Positions 1 through 12,679 of a DNA stretch of 64,000 nucleotides are shown here, one piece after another. The notes under the pieces are model-generated. The model was not told the DNA's origin. It made no database searches and saw only the letters and a program-made list of their open reading frames with translations. The DNA is from Cordia subcordata (taxonomy: Eukaryota > Streptophyta > Magnoliopsida > Boraginales > Cordiaceae): the NCBI GenBank assembly GCA_028554755.1, contig JAPTOF010000006.1, positions 11,030,501-11,094,500 of the forward strand. The letters are read 5' to 3'. The stretch's first letter is position 1; each line of letters begins with the position of its first letter. A program made the position numbers and the translations under genes.

Positions 1-1750
1 CAAAACCCAACACAGAAAGATTCCAAACCTTAACACAGAGATGATTGCTAAAATTCTTCTGTTTTTGCAGGCCAAAAATAAAATAAAAACAGAAGTATAA
101 TGTTTGAGGACCAAGAATTGATTCCTACCTTTTTGAAACTGTCTACTTTTTCTCATCCTCAAAGAAAGTATACCTTTTTGGCTTTTCCATGGCTCATGGC
201 TGATGCCATTCTTTTTATCTAGAAGGATTATTTAATGAACTTACCAACCCATTTTACTGCTAAGGTTTGTAATGCAGCTCTCCTTATAAATACCTTTCTT
301 ACAGAGGTGAATGTTTAGAAGCTGAAAATTCTTTATCTATTCAGCTGGGGTTTGAGAGATATTTGCAGGTGCTAATATTACTTTTTGGTTATCCACGAGA
401 GGAATCCATGCACAGTAGATTATTGCATCCTTCCGCCTGTAGTACAATTTTTATTAATTAACTTTAAAAAATCATATTTAATTCAGAAATTCATGTCATC
501 ATTACTGATTAATGAAGATCATCTAGCATTAACTTACTGGAAAAATGAAAAGGTTACATATCACTTAGATTGAACAGGTGCCATTAATTTAACATCAACA
601 TATAAGCTTCTGTTGTTTATTTACCCAATTTAACAAACTAGTTACTGAACCACTAATTATGTTGCTGAGATGTCTTCCAAAAATGTTTGATGTTGTTCCC
701 CACAAAATCGAGCCATTTAAGAGGATGTTTGGCAGTACATAGTTGGGTGTCTATAAGTATATAACTTTTTATTTTAAGTGTTTATAAAAACCCAAATAAC
801 TACCGAATCCTCTTACAGAAGAACTGTGCGGTAAACCAGGTTCAACATCGGACCGTTTACCTAAACGGCAGTTGCAATTTTGTGCCCCGCGGAACCGGTA
901 AGTACTTAAAAAGTATTAGCTCATGAACCAGAAGTCTTGGGTTCCCCTAAGCACCCTGAGGCATGCGCTAAAGATTCAAGATCCCATGTCCTTCTACTTG
1001 GCATGAGTTTCTCATTATCGAAGAAACAAATAATAATATGCTAAAATAAACTACAAAATCCTGTTTGTATCGACCCTTCTTTCCCCCTAAAAAGCACTTT
1101 TTGCTGAAAAAATTCACATCATTTTACAACAAGTACTTAAATTATTTTCAAAAAAATTAAAACTCTTAAAAAAAAATTTTTCAAAAGCTAGAAATCTCAA
1201 CTTTTAAGAAAAACACTTTTTCCCAAGTAAAAAAAAAAATTCGAAAAAAAACCAATCCAAATAAACCCTATACGCTATCCCAAACAAAGAAATCTGTCGA
1301 AACAAAAAGAAAAAAAAATCAATCTACCACGTGAAGGGGAAGGGGAAAAACACTAGCACTCAGTTCCATACAAGCTGCATATCATGGTCATCATAAAAGT
1401 CAATATGTCCACATATTACAATCTAAAATTCCTGCACCCAATGGTCAAAAGCTACAGCCTCATGGAGGACCCTAATCTTAGCTACAATGAGATCTAGAAC
1501 TACATATACATTGAAAGTACGGTCATCCGAGAAAGGGTTCGATTTAGAAGTCAAGTTGTTACAGATATTCAGAAGCAAAAAAAGAGGAGCCACATTTGTT
1601 GCCGGATCTAAACAAAGCCTTGCTTCGTTAAGCTAAGTTGCCATCACCACCTTTTCAACAGAAGACAGATAACTGATCATGGAAACCGGAGAGGCTCGCC
1701 AAGCAGGTTAACATAACAAATATCTAGCCCCGGCTTCTAATGTAGCCGCG
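1..1750. other. Gene-free flank with the presumed 3' UTR of the MBD gene
   Basis: No coding region is supported here. The last few hundred bases before 1754 probably hold the 3' untranslated region of the minus-strand MBD gene. An A/T-rich stretch at about 1060-1270 ends in a CCAATCC-type terminus shared with other AT-rich MITE-like copies in the window. The rest shows nothing I recognise. Confidence 0.4.
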
Positions 1751-1753
1751 ACA

Positions 1754-4700
1754 TCATTCTTGCGTACCGTTAATCACGGCCTCCTTGCTCTTTTCTTTGT
1801 CCTCAACTGCCAACTGAGATTTCCCGTCATTCTTCTGGATATTAGTATCTCCTCCAGATGCAGCAGTGAAACCGTTGGACGTCTTGCTCTCTGCTTCAGT
1901 GCTTGCTTCCACGGCAACATTTTCTGGCTTGTCTTGTTTCTCATTGAGAAAACTATTAACTTTTCCAATCTCAGATGCTGGCTTCTCTACCTTCCCAGGT
2001 CCCTCTTTCTCTTTGCCATTCTCGTTTATGCTTGGAGCTACTTCAGCACCATTGGCTTTGTCCGTGGGCTCATATGCGCCCACATCAGCACAATCAGAAA
2101 CAATTTTCTCTGAGCCATTCTCTTTTGATTTGACATCAAGGTCGTCCCTCGTACCAGCTTTTTCTTGCATTTCATCTTTAGCTGCAACCTGAGTTGTCTC
2201 TGCAGTTTCATGCTCTTTTCCTTCTTCCTCATTTTCCTTCTCTGCGTCATGCATTTCAGCATCTTTTCCTTGCGTTTCATCTGTACCTGCAACCTGAGTT
2301 TTCTTTGCAGTTTCATGCTCTTTTCCTTCTTCCTCATTTTTCTTCTCTGTGTGATGCATTTCAGCATCTTTCTCACCTTCCATTTGTTCTTTGGCAGCTT
2401 CCATATCTTTGGAATCTTTCTCTTTGGACTCATCTACTGATGTTCCTTTAACATCACCAACCTTTTCCTGGCTGTCAATCCCCACACCAACACCTTCAGA
2501 AACACTTTTCTCCAAGCTACTCTCTTTTGCTTTGACATCGACGTTATTGCTCTTACCAGGTTCTGCCTGCGCTTCTACACTCTCAACCTGAGTTTCCTTC
2601 ATAGTGCCAAGTTCTTTTCCTTCTTCCTCACTTTTGTTCTCTTTGAGCTCTGCATTGTGCATTTCAACGTCATCTTTCTTATTTTCAGTATCTTCCTTTG
2701 CAGCTTCTGTTTCTTTTTCATCTTTCTTTTTACCAGATGATTTTCTCCCTCGTTTCTTTGGTGGCTCACTCTCTGTAGGAGGAGGTGTCGTCTTCACCTT
2801 TTCACTGATCCTCGCTGATCTTCTTGGTGTCTCACCAGTACCCCAATCAAATTCAGAAGACGATGGGTTTCCAGGGTGTGATTTTAGGTACTGCTCCAAC
2901 TGCTTGCGGGTTGAAATCTCCTCCCCTGTTGGTGCAATAAACATGATCTCACTCTTCCTTGGTGTACCTCCTTTTTTTGGAATGAACTGCAACAAAGAAT
3001 CAAGAATATTAATATGTGTAACTGCAGAAATAGAATTTATCCAGAACAACTATAATGGATGGCTCAAATGAACATAGGCATTTCCTTGCAGCAGATTGGT
3101 TAGCACCTCAAATCTCCAAGGTATAGGCACAATAAAAAACTGAAACAGCACATATATCCTGTTTGGCAGTGCTTATTTGGCATTACAAAAGGCAGCCACC
3201 TCCTGCTTATAAGCACCCAAAAAGAGCACTGCAAACAGGCACTTAGCAAACCCTAAGCTGAAGGAGTTCTTAGCTTTCTTTTTCAAAATTCCTCATCTTT
3301 CTTCCCTTATTACGTCCTGTGGTGTTGTCCATCACACTTAGGCCCAGTAGGAGGTGGGGGAACTATGTTTCACAAGAGCTTTTCTTATGATATTGCATTG
3401 ACTTGCCCTGAAGAATGAAAAAGATATGCACTTATTTAAATGTATCTATATCAAGATTCACTCTTCAGCAGACTAAAATCAATCATTACAGTTATTTCCA
3501 GTTAAACACATATTTTGCAGTTAAACAAATATTTTGTACCATGTCTCTGCTATTGTAATACAAGCCTCACCAACTACTTCACATGTTGTCAGGGTCAAGT
3601 TTAGAGGCTTTCAACCCAGAGTTTCTTACGGACTAGTATCACATTCACTGACTCATTGGTTACCTCATGGACACATGAATATCATCTAAATGACTACTTT
3701 CAAACTGAACAAATTAATGTCGCACTCCATCAAACCCATATGACACATCAGAAGTCTATCCTCACCATTGCCTAACTTCTACTCCAAACCAAAGCGAGTT
3801 TTGAACCTGAGTGGAAGAAGTCAGACACAACTGATTCGATCTATCTGTTGACGAGAAATAAAAGATTAAACTTGCCAAAACACAATGTTCAAGTTCCCTC
3901 CAAAAACCACCCTTATCAACAACTAAGATATCAGTATTTATCAGTAATATAATAGAAAATGAAGTGCACTCAGCATTACAACATCGTGCTTAAAAGAATT
4001 ATAATGGCAAACCAGATCATCACCACCTGTTTGTTTTTACCAATAATTTTTTGTTTTTACCAATAATTTGACCATGTATTTCATCAATTCACATTTTTCA
4101 ACCAAATATATAACTGAGGACAAACTCAAATAACCTCACCAACAATTTGGATCTAATCACAATTTCTTGTCTGTCAAATCCATGGCTATGAATATAATCA
4201 CTTTGATGGATTATGTCAGTGCTGGAGAATTTAATCTGGCAAGAATCTTCTGCCACCTAATACTGTTCACATCAAATGGCATGACCCACTACTAGAATCT
4301 GACTGAAACACCAAAAAAAACTGTTTCCCCCCCCCCGGCCCTTAAAACAATGCATAATTAAAGAACCACATATTCCTGACTCCTTATCAACATCAGAATA
4401 AAGCCAAATAGAATTGATCTCACATGGACTGTTTTTCTGACCCATAAACATCAAAAGTTTACTAGCAGGAGAAATTTCCTTACTAATGTCAGGCAAATCC
4501 TATGGGTATAAACACAGTCATCTCCTTGGTTTATGTCAGTGCTGGTGAATTAAATCTGGCAGATAACAAAATAATAGGAACTTCAGCCACATAATAAAGT
4601 TCAGAAGAAATGGCATGAACCAACTACTAGAATTTGACCAAAACACCAAAAGTTTCAATTTTTCCCCCTAAAACAATGCATACGAATAGAAAGTACCGTG

Positions 4701-6396
4701 GAATCCTGACTCTTAACAACATCAGAATTAAACCAAAAAGAAGAAAGAAATAATGACACATGGTATTCTTTTTAAGACCCATGGAACCAAAAGTCTAAAA
4801 GCTGATCAAATCCAAGATCGGGCATAAACTACCAAAGGCCCCTTTGGATTGGCTTTTGTTCATGATGGGAAAATGTTACTCTTCTTTACGTGAATTGGCT
4901 TTTAAAAACTCAACTCTCCCCCAAAAAATAAGAGCTCAAATTAGCTTTCTTCAGAAGCCAAAAATACGAGCTTCTAGAAAAAAATTCTTTCAAAAATTAT
5001 TCAAAAAAAATTTGCTTTTTTGGCTTTATAATCCAATCCAGATAGACCCTAACTATACAATTAGGACCGTATCACAAAAATCATTCACCTAAATTAGCAT
5101 GCTCCATCACCGTATCACCTCCTTATATCAGTCAATCCCAGGATATTAACAAAGTACCATAATGACATGCACAATGTATCATGTTCCTGAACCAACCAAC
5201 AAGACCATTACCTAATTCTTCCTACAAATATGCTTGACTGCTCTAAAAGATGACACCTACACCAAAAAATGGTATTCCACTTCGACAATTGACGAAAATT
5301 TCAATTGCACAAGCCTTACAGCAACTCCATTTTACAGGCTTAACATATAAATACCCAATAATCATCAGATAACTGCCAAATGAAAATGAGGGAGAAAAAA
5401 ACAAAAAACAAGAAAAGGCTGAAAAGCCATCATTTGTTTTAATAAATCTCAATTTAAACTCTCATTTCCAAGTAATGTAAATTTTTTGGCTTACCAAAAC
5501 ATGAAAGCAAATTTTCCAGTTTAAACCAAAAAAATGAAGAAAATTTTCCAACATAACACACAAAAGGGTAAATTCCCAAGTTGCTAAAAAAAGCAAATTT
5601 TCCATTTACCAAAAAAGATTCAAAGTAAATTTACCAACTTACCAAAAACAAAAGTAAATTTTCCAAGTCACGCAAAAAAAGCAATTTTTCCAACTTACCA
5701 AAAACAAAAGTAAATTTTAAAACTCACCAAAAAATAGCAAATTTTACAACTTCGCCGGAAAATTAGAAAAAGAGAAAAGCGAAGCTTCCAACTTACCATT
5801 CAAAAAAAAAAGTAAAATTTCCAACTCGTCAAAAAAAAAAAAATACAACTTTCCAACTACTAAAAGAACAATCTTCCACCTTACAAAGCAAAAAGAAAGT
5901 AAATTATCCAACTTTAAAAAAAATAAAAATAAAAAAAAAGATAAACTGCAAAAGAATAAGTAAATTTTCAAAACACTACAACTAACAATTATGACTAAAA
6001 TTTTATAAGAGTTTATAAATGAAAAAAAAAAAAGAAAACAACAACAAAAATTAAACCGTTGACGACTTAAAGCAAAATTAAAGTGTCATATGGTGAAAAA
6101 TACAAGCAACTTACACCTCAGACACTCAAATGCGAATATTACGAATTATTACTAAAACCATATTCCACCATTTAAAGAAACACACTAAAAAAAATTTACA
6201 AAAAACCCAAAAACCCAGCAAAGAAATCCCAAAAAAAAAGAAAATACAGCAAAACAAAAAAAAAACAAACAAAAAAAAGAGAAATTTAGAGTTGAAGTAA
6301 AAATAGTCAAAAAAAAAAAAAACCTACCAATTTCTTCCAAGAGGGTGGTGCTGGAAGCTCCACTTTGACCACATCATCTGCAACTCCACTTGCCAT
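1754..6396 (-). CDS. MBD10/11: Methyl-CpG-binding domain protein, MBD10/MBD11 type (2 exons)
   Basis: Plant MBD proteins are nuclear chromatin proteins; the MBD10/11 class is linked to chromatin and gene silencing, and its direct methyl-CpG binding is uncertain. Exon 1 is 6396-6328 (23 codons, starting [10 protein letters not shown] and ending PPSWKKL). The donor reads TTG|GTAGGT. Exon 2 is 2986-1754 after an acceptor ending TTGCAG, and resumes in phase 0 with FIPKKGG. The protein is 433 residues. The MBD occupies about residues 13-85, with motifs [21 protein letters not shown] and EFDW, followed by the basic [11 protein letters not shown] and [12 protein letters not shown] segments. The remaining ~320 residues are very acidic and Lys/Glu-rich, with three imperfect copies of a DAEMH...EEEGKE unit; two of them form a 105-bp tandem repeat at about 2182-2391. 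The intron is 3.34 kb. The ATG is the first in exon 1 and follows a pyrimidine/purine-rich leader. Family assignment is firm; which paralogue it is remains open. Confidence 0.93.
3158..3239. mobile_element. Small MITE-like element in the MBD intron
   Basis: This 82-bp segment begins CCTGTTTGGCAGTGCT and ends with the near-complement AGCACTGCAAACAGG, giving terminal inverted repeats of about 16 bp. The inside is rich in GCTTATAAGC. Flanking duplications are not clear. It belongs to the group of elements with GTTTGGC ends seen elsewhere in the window. Confidence 0.5.
4180..4800. repeat. Diverged ~320-bp tandem duplication in the MBD intron
   Basis: Two successive blocks (about 4180-4460 and 4497-4800) share the same ordered landmarks: TTATGTCAGTGCTGG, AATCTGGCA, ATGGCATGA, ACTACTAGAAT, AAACACCAAAA, AAAACAATGCATA, TCCTGACT and ACATCAGAAT. 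The order is conserved despite many substitutions and small indels, so this is a direct duplication and not chance similarity. It lies wholly in intron 1. Confidence 0.75.
4837..5050. mobile_element. AT-rich MITE-like element
   Basis: The segment begins GGCCCCTTTGGATTGGCTTTT and ends with the near-complement CCAATCCAGATAGACCC, with an A/T-homopolymer-rich interior. Several other segments in the window have the same ends, marking a dispersed non-autonomous family. No target-site duplication can be called confidently. Confidence 0.5.
5470..5830. repeat. Degenerate ~27-bp minisatellite in the MBD intron
   Basis: About ten imperfect copies of a unit resembling AAAGTAAATTTTCCAACTTA followed by CCAAAAA run head to tail. 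The period drifts between roughly 24 and 40 bases, and A-runs separate the copies. It is noncoding, lies upstream of exon 2 in transcript sense, and blends into low-complexity A-rich DNA up to 6320. Confidence 0.7.
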
Positions 6397-9000
6397 TTTT
6401 CCTCTTTTTCTTTCTTTCCTTTTTTTTTTTTTTTGGCCACCAAGAAGAAAAAGCTTGTTCAAGTTTGCAGCAAAAAGAAGCAACAATAAAAACTGCGGGG
6501 TCAGCTGACCAAAAACACCACTTTTATCTTCTCTCTCCTATTTTAAAAAAGAAAAAAGAAAAATTAAAATAAAACTCAGATTTTTCTCTCTCTAGAAAGT
6601 ACACACGCGATGAATGAATTGGTACAACGTTTTCGCTCTCGAGCTAAAACGGTAAAAACTGCAATTGTTTTTTTCTTCTCTTCCTTTTTTTTCCTTTTTT
6701 TAAATGCTTATTTGATTTGTTGCGCAAATAAAATGTTTTTTTTTTGGAGGAAAGGTATTGATAAAGCTACCTAGTGAAACAGCAAAGGGGGAACTATGCA
6801 AAAGAGAATAAAGTTTTTGGAAGATACGAGAATGGGAACACGTGTTGGTTTTGGGGAGGTGACTTTCGTGTTTGTCGATGACACGGGCGTTTGATTTTAT
6901 CTGCGCTCGTGTTTATTCTCGAGTGGGGTCAGATTTGGTATCCACGCGCTTTCGAGGAGAATGGGGGGTTTTCACGAGTTGGGCTGTGGGGGTTTGGGAT
7001 GCACGACGGAGGGTTGAGAGTGGGGGTGGGGGTGCGTGATGGACGTGACGTGTTGTTGGAGAAGAAGCGGGAACTGAATAACGTTCCCGAAATGTGTTGG
7101 TGAAGTGGATTGGAATTGGTGGTTTGGAGTCCGAAATGCGCCACCTTAAAAAAGAATAATCCGTCAGGGCATTTGAACCGCCGGTGGAGCACTGTGTCAC
7201 AAAATGTCAAATCCAGTGACGGATTCAATTGTTACAGAAACGCGGATAAAAAAAACTCTCCCGTCTATTTGGACTTGTACCTTTTTTTTTCATGAGTTAT
7301 CTTTTGTTGTAAAAGATGGTACCCATTTTTTTTTATTTCAAAAAAAAGTTAAAAATCAATTGCATTGTAATTAACTAAAATTGATCCTCAACCTATTCAC
7401 ACAAAAATGAGGGACACATACCACTCGACTGTTAATTTTTTAATAAATAATACTTCGAATTTTATAACATTGGTTAACACCTATATGTAATAGAATGGGT
7501 AAATTATTTCTAAGGCCACTAAATTATTTATTTATTATTATTTTGATCTCTAAATTATTTCTTATTTTAATAAATCATTAATTTTTTAAAATAATCTCAT
7601 TTTTTTAAAAGGATAAAGGAATGAAAATTTTTGGAAGGCTTTAAGCCAATCCTCCTACGATGGATCGTGCCACCCTTAACATATTTCACCAAAGGATAAT
7701 GAAGCTTGCTTGTGAAGCTCCAACAGTACAAACAGCAAGAGGATGACAAAGATAATGGTTAACCAATCAATTTATACAATTATTAACTTTTCTATAAATG
7801 CAATAAAGTGAAAATCTCTCTCCGCGACTAAGATAATTTACAATCTTATAACAACAAGCGTAATGAGATAAAATGCAAAAGTGCACCATTCCCCAAATTA
7901 AAGGTCAGTAGTAACTCATTCTCAATCATAAAATTGCCCACATTAAACATCTCAGCTAAACGAAGACCTTCCCACAAACCAATAAGCTAAACTCTATTGA
8001 TCAAACTAAACCCAAGGTTGATAGGAAGTTATCTCCTACAATCCTCTTATTTTTTCCCTAAATTTAAGGAATTTGAATCTTTTTTTATATTTCGAAATTT
8101 ACTATTTTTAGTTCCACTCAAAAAATTCTCTCAATTTAGGAAATTTAAAATTCAATTTTATTCCAATAATTTTCTCGTTTTTACAACGTTACAGTGTTAG
8201 ACCGTCTCTAATAGCCTCCTTATAATGACAAAAATTGTCAGTGTCGAGAAACTTGTACGGAGGAAACATTCCAACAGACCCCATCAAGCTCCCTACGATG
8301 GTAGGGAGTTCCAATATGTTTTTTTTTTTTTTGACTTGCTACGTGTGTTCAGCCCCACGCGACTCCCTATCCCTTTCCCCTGCACCAAAGCCCCTTATTT
8401 TTATTATTTGTATTTTACTGTTATATTAATTATATATGTCAATTTAACTTATTTATAATATTAACCTCTCAATTTTCATTATTTGCATTTTACTGTTATA
8501 AAATTTTATATATTATATTGTTAAATATTAATACTAATAATTAACCTTTTAATATTGCCATTAAGATTTTTACAAAATATTATAATAAGATAATACTTAT
8601 TAAATATAGATAAAAAAATATCAAAAATTAAATTAGATAGGGAATAAAAAAATAAAGAGGCTGTTGGAGTAAACTAAAATAGGAAGTCCCTAAAAAAAGA
8701 AAAGTAGAAAAGCTGTTGAAATAAAATTGATATAAAAAGCCCCTAAATATAGAGGGGATTAATTTGACTTGCTATACGTAAGGAGAAAATAAGAAGTCTG
8801 CTGGAGTTAGCCTTAGAGCTACAAGAAATGAGGGATGAGTGGTGGTTTTGAAGATCAAACAAAACCCTTATATGAGTATTTTGAGTTTTGATCGAAAGAA
8901 CCCCTAAAATATTAGAGTTCGGATAAGGGAACAATTAAAGTGCATTATCACCAACGATTCCTCTAAATATAAATGTCTCGGGTGTTTAAGGAATTTGTTA
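6397..9000. other. MBD 5' flank and gene-free DNA
   Basis: The first part should hold the MBD leader and promoter (minus strand). The 6840-7230 part is GC-richer than its surroundings and contains a palindromic CACGTG (6839-6844) and ACGT cores near 7043. From 7240 to 9000 the DNA is AT-rich without supported genes. Two similar blocks near 8655-8745 both contain a GCTGTTG and a CCCTAAA motif and may be repeat debris. Confidence 0.35.
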
Positions 9001-9009
9001 GAGTTATAA

Positions 9010-9469
9010 GGTGCTTGGATTGGCTTATAAAAAAAATACTTAAAGCACTTCTAGATTTAAATGAATTTTTTTTATTATCAACTTTAAGTAGTTACGTGTT
9101 TGAATAAAAATTGTAGTTATAAAAATAAGTATTTACATGTTTGATTAAAGTGGATTGAAAAATAAGTTATATAGTTAAAATAACAATTAAGGACATTAAA
9201 ATAGAATTTAAAAGGGTAAGTATAAGATAAAAGAATAAAGACATTTTAATAATAAAAATAAAACAATAAAGATAAGATAATAAATAATTTGGTCAAACTT
9301 ATTTTTTTTCAAAGTGCTTAAAGCCATAAAAAAACAAAAATTAGGGTTAGAGAATTTTTTATTTTCTACTTAAAATCACTTTAAAAAAGCACATTTTTAA
9401 TTAAAATAAACACTTTCGTTAGCTTAAATTAAATAAATTTGACCAAAAAAAAAAGTCAAACCAAACACC
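9010..9469. mobile_element. 460-bp non-autonomous element, copy 1
   Basis: The ends are GGTGCTTGGATTGGCTT and the near-complement AAGTCAAACCAAACACC. The interior aligns along its whole length, in reverse orientation, with 41302-41767; both contain GTTACGTGTTTGAATAAAA or its complement and an AACTTTAAGTAGTTACGTG-type block. No ORF is present. Two full-length copies of nearly equal size with shared ends indicate a MITE-like DNA element; the superfamily is not clear because I cannot identify a target-site duplication. Confidence 0.65.
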
Positions 9470-9981
9470 GTCTTAGTCTAACATCGGTATTCCAATTGCC
9501 ATTCTCATCCCTGAAGAGACCACCTACTCCAACAAACTAGTGTTTCCCTTGGTACACTCATCCGCGTTCAACTTCCAATCTCTCATTGGTTTGGACCAAC
9601 CGATCTCCGTGACTCTGTCTCACACCTCGGGCGCAACCCTCTCCCGTAGATAGTTATTTTTCAGTGAAGTGCCTTTTAAACAACCACCCCCGCAACAACC
9701 CCAACCCCCCCCCCCCCCAAAAAAAAAAAGTGAGCATATAATTTACGTACATCTTGCCATTACACTTTGGATGATAAACCGAACGTTTTAAATAGAAGTT
9801 TATACATCAGCTGAATCGACAGAAAATCGGAGAACCAAGTTGATATTCTTTTACGAAAATATAAGTCTACTGTGTGATATATCTACCATTAGTTATTTTG
9901 GCATACACTCTGAAAAGATTTAAACGCAGGATAGAAAAAGCTTGAATAATCAAGGTTCTCTTTCGTTGCTTCTCTATCCTA

Positions 9982-12622
9982 TCAGTATCTTGATACTAAA
10001 TAATGCTTACTATCATTTTCTAAATCGAGATCCTCGGTTGGGTCTATCATTGTTCCTCCCATCCCATGCAGAAGCCCAGAAGAAAAGAGACATCCAGAAC
10101 AGAACTGCAAAGAAAATTTGTACTGTGTCTTGAATTCTACTAAGAGTTGCCTCAACACCTGGTCAAGAGAGTGACAGGAGAAATCTCCGATTAGTAGTGA
10201 ATCCAGGCTGAAGCCAGCTCCGCAAGAGAGTAAAGAACGTTCAATATGAATAACTGAAACTGATAATCTTTATTATTGTTTCTAAACAGGTCAGTATAAG
10301 TAAAATATTGACAAGATCTAGCTTAAAATAATTGACAGAGAAGATCTCAGATACACGAAGATAATTCAACAGAGTGAAGAAAAACAGAAATAAAAGAGTC
10401 AAATAGCCAAGGCATATACTGCATAAGCCAAACTGACCAAATGTTTCCTCTGTAGCATTAGACGTTTCTAGTAATTACTACCAGAGACATTTCTATGTTT
10501 ACAATCAGCAGTCCTGAAGAAACTAAATTCAGGACAAATGTCTTTTCGAGAAAGATACCCCAGGAGATTCCAAACCAAAAATATTGTAAAAAGAATTATA
10601 TAAAACATAATCTTAAAGATATATTATTAGTAGGGGATTAAGCATAAAGAATTGAGTTACAAAACAAAAAATTATTAGATCATCTGATTCAGTCCCGAGT
10701 CACCCAGCCAGTTAAATTTATACTTCACAAGCAATGGTTGGTTTCCAACTTAAGCTGTGAAGATTTACATTTTGTTCAACCAAGTTGCCCAAAATTATAC
10801 GCATCATACACAGACTCTCATTTGATTAATCATCTTTCAGACAACTATAAAAGCAACACTAAAATTTTCGAACAGAACTCAAACATCAAATTATCAACAT
10901 TTCCCAGCATCAATTCAAATGCAAAAAGTTGAAATGGAAACTTCATTTTCACATGTGTGGTTCCTTTTAGGTTGTTTCATATCAATCTCAAATATTTAAT
11001 CCGAAATGAAGACAAAAACCAACAAAGATCTAGTTATCAACCACAGAGAGAAGACATATTAACAAACATATCCAGCAAATTATATCTAGTTGATATGGCT
11101 TCATGTCCAAGTACGGAAGTAGAGCACCATGTCTCTGATCCTTGAATTTATAAACTGAAAATATGAGCTGTTGTATTCTTAATTTCATAATAAGGGTACA
11201 AGAACTCGCGCGCAAAATAAATTTACTACCATAGGTTGGTAAATTAAATATTCCAGATTTTTTATAGGTTTTTCCATATGGTTAAATTCCATTCTTCATT
11301 TCAAATTTGAAATATTAGCCGAACGGTCTCATATTCCAGGTACACTATTTTGCCTTTGGTTAATAATTTCAAAGAAAAGTGGACAGATGTGAACAAAATA
11401 CATGTGACTTACTTACAAGGAATTCGAATAGACCTAAGATATCCATGACCACTAACCATTCATATAAAACAATTAAGGTCAGAGGCACAGGCTTTGCATC
11501 TGGGACTTATAGCAACTAATATTGTCTAGAATCCTACATTAGACCAGTCTTTAGCTACCCTCTGAATAGTGCAACTAACTTTAAAAAAATCAATAACATT
11601 CTTGAGGATTGTTAAAAAAATATCCTCAACTTTTTAAACAGTGTGCATTTGGTAATTGTGATCGCAACTCAAATTGTGAAGTCACCAATTAGTGAGAAAC
11701 ACAATTCGACATTTAAGCATGGTTTATACGTTAGTAGTACACAATTAAGTGATAATAATTTTTGACATAGTTCTTTTCTTTTTACTTTTTTTTTTTTTCT
11801 CTCCTAACCCCCACCTCCAACCCGACCCCGGTTTTTCACGTGATTCAAACCCAGAACATCACTCTAGGAGAGTAGTCTCCACCACTTAGGTTGCTTGAGG
11901 GGCAGTTATTGCACCCATATGGCATTCAGAGTTCTAGTACTGAGGCATGTGATGTGAATGTAGTGTCCATTTCTGATCCAAAATGTGTTGGTAGGTAATT
12001 CACATTACTAGAAAGAAAGAAAATTTCCGAAATATCATGCAAAAATTATCTCATTAATTCTTTATATATGTACGCGGACATACATATATATGCATTTGAA
12101 AATATAATAACAGAAACATTGGAAAGCTTAAGCATCATCTTGGTTCCTATCAACATTACAAAAATATTTATGTGAAACCCATTTCACTTATGGATAAAAG
12201 ATTACACAAAATTAAGCTAAAAACAAGCTAAATTAAGCTTCCCAAAAAAAAAAAAGCAAAATATCAAGAAAAGAGAAAAAAGTTGAAGCCAACTGATATA
12301 TAGGGAAAATGAAAATGAATTGCAAGAGAAGAATAAGGGTACCTGATGATAGAGCAGACTCTTGTGGGTCAGATTCTGGCGGCGGAGATGGCGGGGCGGG
12401 ACTAGTGGCGTGGCAGCGGCCAGACCACCCGTTGGGGCTGGTAGGAGATATTGGAAATGGACGGCGGAGATTAAGCCTGGAAGAGATTGTGCGGTTGGTT
12501 GTGTGCCAATAAGACAAGGAGAACAAGGGCTTGTGTTGGTTTCTGGGGACGGTGGCGGCGGCGGCGGCAGCCGCAGCGGCGGCGGCGGTGCCGGTGTGGG
12601 AGGAAGGAAGACACGTGGCCAT
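9982..12622 (-). CDS. Candidate plastid-targeted protein of unknown function (2 exons)
   Basis: Exon 1 is 12622-12343: 93 codons beginning MATCLPSSHTG, then an Ala run, then a Ser/Arg/Pro-rich segment without acidic residues. That composition is typical of a chloroplast transit peptide. It ends TCATCAG|GTACCC. After a 2.1-kb gap, a possible exon at 10253-9982 has acceptor TTTCAG and completes the split codon in the right phase. It stays open for about 90 codons (IHIERSLLSCGAGFSLDSL... to ...ENDSKHYLVSRY stop). The joined product would be 183 residues. I do not recognise the family. Further small exons could be missed, and an internal CAG|GTG at about 10160 is a possible alternative donor. Exon 1 is better supported than exon 2. 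Other possibilities are a 5'-only fragment or a noncoding transcript. Confidence 0.4.
11780..11930 (-). repeat. Possible SINE-like fragment inside the candidate gene's intron
   Basis: Read on the minus strand, this block has AAGTGGTGGAGACT, then about 25 bases later GGGTTTGAATC, which resembles a Pol III B box. It ends in a long A-run (T-run at about 11787-11800 on the plus strand). That arrangement fits a tRNA-derived SINE, but I cannot find a clean target-site duplication. Confidence 0.3.
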
Positions 12623-12679
12623 TTTTTTAAAGGCAATTTTTTGAGATTATATTTGTGTCTACGTGAAGGCGTCTGATTC

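Noticed and set aside
1760..3071. Several plus- and minus-strand ORFs overlapping the MBD exon
   Set aside because: They are alternative-frame readings of the repetitive Lys/Glu-rich coding exon; only the frame joined to exon 1 carries the MBD motifs.
12309..12676. Gly/Arg-rich plus-strand ORFs
   Set aside because: They are antisense readings of the GC-rich transit-peptide exon on the minus strand, where the Ala/Pro-rich frame has a proper ATG and donor.
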